64,000 bases of DNA from Microbulbifer sp. TB1203 (GTDB lineage: Bacteria; Pseudomonadota; Gammaproteobacteria; Pseudomonadales; Cellvibrionaceae), in the NCBI RefSeq assembly GCF_030997045.1, contig NZ_CP116899.1, positions 3,930,001-3,994,000 of the forward strand. The letters are read 5' to 3'. The notes beneath the pieces were generated by a model. It was not told the DNA's origin and searched no databases. It saw only the letters and a program-made list of their open reading frames with translations. This document shows positions 61,258 to 64,000 of the stretch, piece after piece. The position numbers and the translations under genes are program-made. Position 1 is the first letter of the stretch. Each line of letters starts with the position of its first letter.

Positions 61258-62471
61258 GCTTCTGTCGTCTTGCCATTGTTATCATTCTTGCGCTCGGGTT
61301 CGCCCTTCCCGCATCCGCCCAGGAGCTGGAACTCTGCTCCTCCATGCAGCCCTGCCCGGCGCCCCGCCCGGTCACGGTGGGGGTGGAAACCACCCTGCCC
61401 ATTGTCTGGAGGGGCAGGACTTATATCGCCGGTGACATTGCCTCTGATGTGGGCTTTTTTACCCTCGACGAGACGGCTTCGGGAGAGCGACTGGGCGTTG
61501 TGCGTCGCCCCCTGATGGGCCGGCTGGCCGGGTCGGCAGATGGCCAGTTAGTGAGTTTCACCCTCAACGAAACCCTGACGGTTCCCGCGGAGGTGGGCCA
61601 ACGCGCAGCCGCTCTGGGCGCCCGCCAGCTGTTATACGTTCGCCAGTTCAGTATCAACGGCATGTCGGTCACCGGTGTGCAAACCATTCGGCTGTCCGCT
61701 TCATTGCCCAATGCGGCGCGCTCCCTGCGCGAAGGGCAGGCGGTGACCGCCAGTGGCCTGATCGTCCGGCGGGTGGCACTGCGGTTTGACGACGGTGCCG
61801 CCGTGGCGTCGGTGGGGCGCAGCACGCGGCTGCGGGCGTTGGCCGCCATCCGTTACGACCGCGCCGGTTTGCTGGAGGCGGTGTGGGAGGTGGCGACGCC
61901 GGCGACCACCCGCGGCCAACCGGTATTCCGCCGGCTGGACACCGTGCGCCAGTATCTGGGGGGCGGCCAGGAGGCTTCCCTGCAAAGCCCGGTGTTACCG
62001 ACCGATGAAGCGGGGCTGTATTTGCTGCGGTTGCGCCTGCTCCAGCCTTCACTTGAGAGTGACAGTATCGAATTGCGCTATCAGGTAAGCGGCAAGCCGG
62101 CGGCGCCGGCGTTCGTGCCGGTGTTGCCCGTGAACAGTCCGCGGGCGGGAACGGCTCTCGACGCCGCGACGGAATTTCGCTGGCGGCCGGTGGCCGGTAC
62201 ACGGGCCTATCAATTGGAACTGTACGACCAGCCCCCGTCGGCAGCGGAGTCGGTCACCTCGTCCGAACCCGGCACCGTCCCGGCGGAAATGACCGCGGCA
62301 CCCACTACGGGTATTCTGCTGCAGGGCAATACGGACCGCACCCGGTTATCTCCCACCGTGTTACACCGGTTGCTGCCCGGGCGAATTTATTACTGGCGAG
62401 TGAGCGCGGTGAATGCCGAGGGAGCCATTGTGGCCGCCAGTCCGATTCAGTCGATTCGCACCGAGGAGTAA
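61254..62471 (+). CDS. Exported protein with fibronectin III-like C-terminus
   Basis: A 405-residue exported protein with signal peptide (LAIVIILALGFALPASAQ). Two early cysteines occur in LELCSSMQPCPAPRPV. The middle contains beta-rich repeats, and the last 110 residues resemble a fibronectin III domain (FRWRPVAGTRAYQLELYDQP, then GRIYYWRVSAVNAEG). It is translationally coupled to the barrel gene before it, and lies 13 bases before the ECF sigma gene, so it may be the barrel's periplasmic or surface partner. Confidence 0.72.
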   Translation: MSFCRLAIVIILALGFALPASAQELELCSSMQPCPAPRPVTVGVETTLPIVWRGRTYIAGDIASDVGFFTLDETASGERLGVVRRPLMGRLAGSADGQLVSFTLNETLTVPAEVGQRAAALGARQLLYVRQFSINGMSVTGVQTIRLSASLPNAARSLREGQAVTASGLIVRRVALRFDDGAAVASVGRSTRLRALAAIRYDRAGLLEAVWEVATPATTRGQPVFRRLDTVRQYLGGGQEASLQSPVLPTDEAGLYLLRLRLLQPSLESDSIELRYQVSGKPAAPAFVPVLPVNSPRAGTALDAATEFRWRPVAGTRAYQLELYDQPPSAAESVTSSEPGTVPAEMTAAPTTGILLQGNTDRTRLSPTVLHRLLPGRIYYWRVSAVNAEGAIVAASPIQSIRTEE

Positions 62472-62484
62472 GCCGGGCCAATCT

Positions 62485-63048
62485 ATGGAATATTCAGTAC
62501 AGGATAGCGACGAACAGTTGTTGCGCACCATGGCGGTCGGCGATACGGAGGCGATGACCGCGTTTTATCGCCGGCACGAAGCGCGTGTTTATCGTTATCT
62601 GTTGTCCAGGTTGAACGATTCATTCACCGCCGCCGACCTATTGAATGAAGTGATGCTCGAGGTCTGGCGTTCGGCAGCCCGGTTTGCCGGGCGCGCCAAA
62701 GTCACCACCTGGATGCTCGGAATTGCGCACAATAAAGTGATGACCCACTGGCGCAAGCAGGGCGCGCGCGAGTTTACGGACCTGGACGACAACCTGACCG
62801 ACGATACGCCGGCCGCGGATCTGGAACAGACACTGGCCGCGGTGAAAGACGGCCAGGTATTGCGCGCCTGTATGCAAACCCTGTCGCCACCCCACCGCGA
62901 AATCCTGCACCTGGTGTTTTTCGAAGAGCTGGATTACGCGGAAATTGCCAGTATTCTGCAAATTCCCGAAGGCACGGTGAAATCCCGGGTGTATCACGCC
63001 AAAAACCTGTTGAAGAAACAACTGGCCAGAGCCATGAGGTCGTCATGA
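62485..63048 (+). CDS. ECF-type RNA polymerase sigma factor
   Basis: A 187-residue ECF sigma factor from ATG 62485. Region 2 reads TAADLLNEVMLEVWRSAARF with TTWMLGIAHNKVMTHWRK, and region 4 ELDYAEIASILQIPEGTVKS then RVYHAKNLLKK. It overlaps the next gene (ATGA) and belongs to the operon beginning at 59173. It differs clearly in sequence from the other ECF sigma factor at 35991. Confidence 0.92.
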   Translation: MEYSVQDSDEQLLRTMAVGDTEAMTAFYRRHEARVYRYLLSRLNDSFTAADLLNEVMLEVWRSAARFAGRAKVTTWMLGIAHNKVMTHWRKQGAREFTDLDDNLTDDTPAADLEQTLAAVKDGQVLRACMQTLSPPHREILHLVFFEELDYAEIASILQIPEGTVKSRVYHAKNLLKKQLARAMRSS

Positions 63049-63641
63049 ACAAAATTGATGAGCAATTGAATCTGTGGGCCAACGGCAGATTGCCGGAAGC
63101 GGAGCGCCAGGCGCTCGAGAAAAAAATGGCCGAGGACCCGGCCCTGGCCCGGGAAGCTGAATTTTTAAAGGCGCTTCGGCAGACAGTTCAGAATGAACCG
63201 GTGACGCCGCCGGGAGAACTCGGCCTGGCCCGTTTACAGAAAGCGATGCGCGAGGAGCGGGAAGAGGAACGGAAAAAAACCTTCGAGGTGCCGCCCCGTA
63301 AAAATTTCTGGAAACCCGTGGCGATTGCGGCCTGCCTGATGGTGGCGGTCCAGGCGGCACTGCTGCTGGGACCGACGCCCTGGGAGGGAGGTACAGCGGT
63401 CGATGTGGGCCCGGCGTCAGGAGAGAGCGTAGCGGCGGGACCGCGGCTGCAAATCGTCTTCGCTCCCGAGGCGACCGCGGCGGATATTCAGGCGGCCGTG
63501 CTGAGTGTGAACGGCAGCATCGTCGCCGGACCCAGCGCCCTGGGCGTCTTTCGGTTGGGGCTACCGGAAGAAGTTTCCACCGAGGCGGCGGTGGAGACCC
63601 TGCAGGCGTTTGAGTTTGTGGATGAGGTTATCGCACCGTGA
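63045..63641 (+). CDS. Anti-sigma factor with subtilase-propeptide-like C-terminal domain
   Basis: A 198-residue single-pass protein. The N-terminal 80 residues resemble an anti-sigma domain (LNLWANGRLPEAERQALEKK with REAEFLKALRQ). A membrane helix follows (PVAIAACLMVAVQAALLLG, about 87-106). The periplasmic part ends in LQIVFAPEATAADIQAAVLS, then NGSIVAGPSALGVFRLGLPE and ALQ-like EFVDEVIAP, the pattern of S8 peptidase propeptides and fervidolysin-type N-domains. It is coupled to the sigma gene (ATGA) and to the next gene (TGATG). A propeptide-like domain suggests that a subtilase may recognise it. Confidence 0.78.
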   Translation: MNKIDEQLNLWANGRLPEAERQALEKKMAEDPALAREAEFLKALRQTVQNEPVTPPGELGLARLQKAMREEREEERKKTFEVPPRKNFWKPVAIAACLMVAVQAALLLGPTPWEGGTAVDVGPASGESVAAGPRLQIVFAPEATAADIQAAVLSVNGSIVAGPSALGVFRLGLPEEVSTEAAVETLQAFEFVDEVIAP

Positions 63642-64000
63642 TGCCGAGGGCTGGCGGGCGGTGGATTTTACTCCTGTCGATCTCGCTGTGGTCGATTTGG
63701 TCGGGTCTCCCGATGGCGCAAACGACGGAGGAAGATCCGGCCACTGAAGCGCGCCGGGATGTGGACCTCGCGGAGCGTGAAAGGGCGGAGTCGGCGGTCA
63801 GCTCGCGGGAAACCGGGACCGAACCAGCGGATGCCGGAACCGAACAGCCGCGCCGGCCGACGCGCGAGCGAGAAGAGGAGCGGGACTCCCCTCCGGCTCA
63901 ACCGGGCGAGGCGGAATCGCGACCTGCAGCGGTTGTCGATCAGAAGCCCGAGCCCCAGCGCGAACCCGAACCCGAACCCAAGCCCGAGCCTGAGCCCGAA
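63641..64000 (+). CDS. Exported protein with Pro/Glu-rich region, cut by window end
   Basis: The gene starts at ATG 63641, overlapping the anti-sigma stop by one base, and continues past the window; 120 codons are visible. A signal peptide (WILLLSISLWSIWSGLPMAQ) is followed by charged sequence rich in Glu and Arg, then a Pro-Glu repeat (EPEPEPKPEPEPE). By analogy with the first ECF module a subtilase domain could follow, but that part is not in the window. Confidence 0.7.
   Translation, partial: MPRAGGRWILLLSISLWSIWSGLPMAQTTEEDPATEARRDVDLAERERAESAVSSRETGTEPADAGTEQPRRPTREREEERDSPPAQPGEAESRPAAVVDQKPEPQREPEPEPKPEPEPE

Noticed and set aside
1..64000. CRISPR arrays, tRNA, rRNA, prophage or intact insertion sequences
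   Set aside because: I saw no regularly spaced direct repeats, no tRNA cloverleaf-like sequence and no intact transposase; the only mobile trace is the transposase relic at 17347-17592.

Overview
The window is GC-rich DNA from a gammaproteobacterium. Family content (glnA-ntrB-ntrC, typA, thiI, an ectoine hydroxylase gene, an alternative complex III with a caa3 oxidase, an alginate-lyase-like lipoprotein) and several copies of a TGTAGGAGCGGCCCATGGCC palindromic repeat suggest a marine, polysaccharide-using genus of the Microbulbifer/Cellvibrionales type. That placement is inference; no rRNA or tRNA gene is present to settle it.

Layout. 1-11 kb: the 3' end of tag, a MscS channel, a DUF885 lipoprotein, a zinc-ribbon protein, then a run of small metabolic genes (acetyltransferases, a Crp/Fnr regulator, nitroreductase, YdcZ-type transporter, dienelactone hydrolase, PhyH dioxygenase, Nudix). 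11-12 kb: ectD, broken by a one-base frameshift in an A-run. 12-15.4 kb: a three-gene minus-strand glycosyl-transfer operon (GtrB-like, GtrA-like, and a membrane glycosyltransferase with a C-terminal NPCBM-like domain). 15.4-20.5 kb: a diguanylate cyclase, a macro-domain protein, a transposase relic, a VOC protein and an alginate-lyase-like lipoprotein.

20.7-32.7 kb is one long minus-strand respiratory operon: alternative complex III (actABCDEF), a small unknown membrane protein, a SCO copper chaperone and the four caa3 oxidase subunits. Most neighbours overlap by a few bases, but palindromic repeats interrupt it twice. Subunit I carries a YSHPAV motif (A2-type). Together these proteins would oxidise quinol and pass electrons through c-type hemes to oxygen.

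34.7-40.1 kb and 59.2-64 kb hold two similar modules: ECF sigma factor, anti-sigma factor, large exported or outer-membrane proteins, and in the first a subtilase. In the second module the anti-sigma factor ends in a domain resembling a subtilase propeptide. Between them lie typA, an Xre/RES toxin-antitoxin pair with a palindromic operator, an unusual Hsp70 / degenerate J-like / membrane-protein operon, thiI, and the nitrogen-control block glnA-(DUF4124)-ntrB-ntrC with recognisable sigma-54 and NtrC sites.

Directly after ntrC (56-59 kb) is a scarred region: one intact spore-coat-U pilin, a fused wreck of a pilus chaperone and a second pilin, a second degraded copy of the ntrC 3' end, a DUF4143 ATPase, a third 19-bp scrap of ntrC and the tail of an acetyltransferase gene. 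This looks like repeated recombination at the ntrC 3' end.
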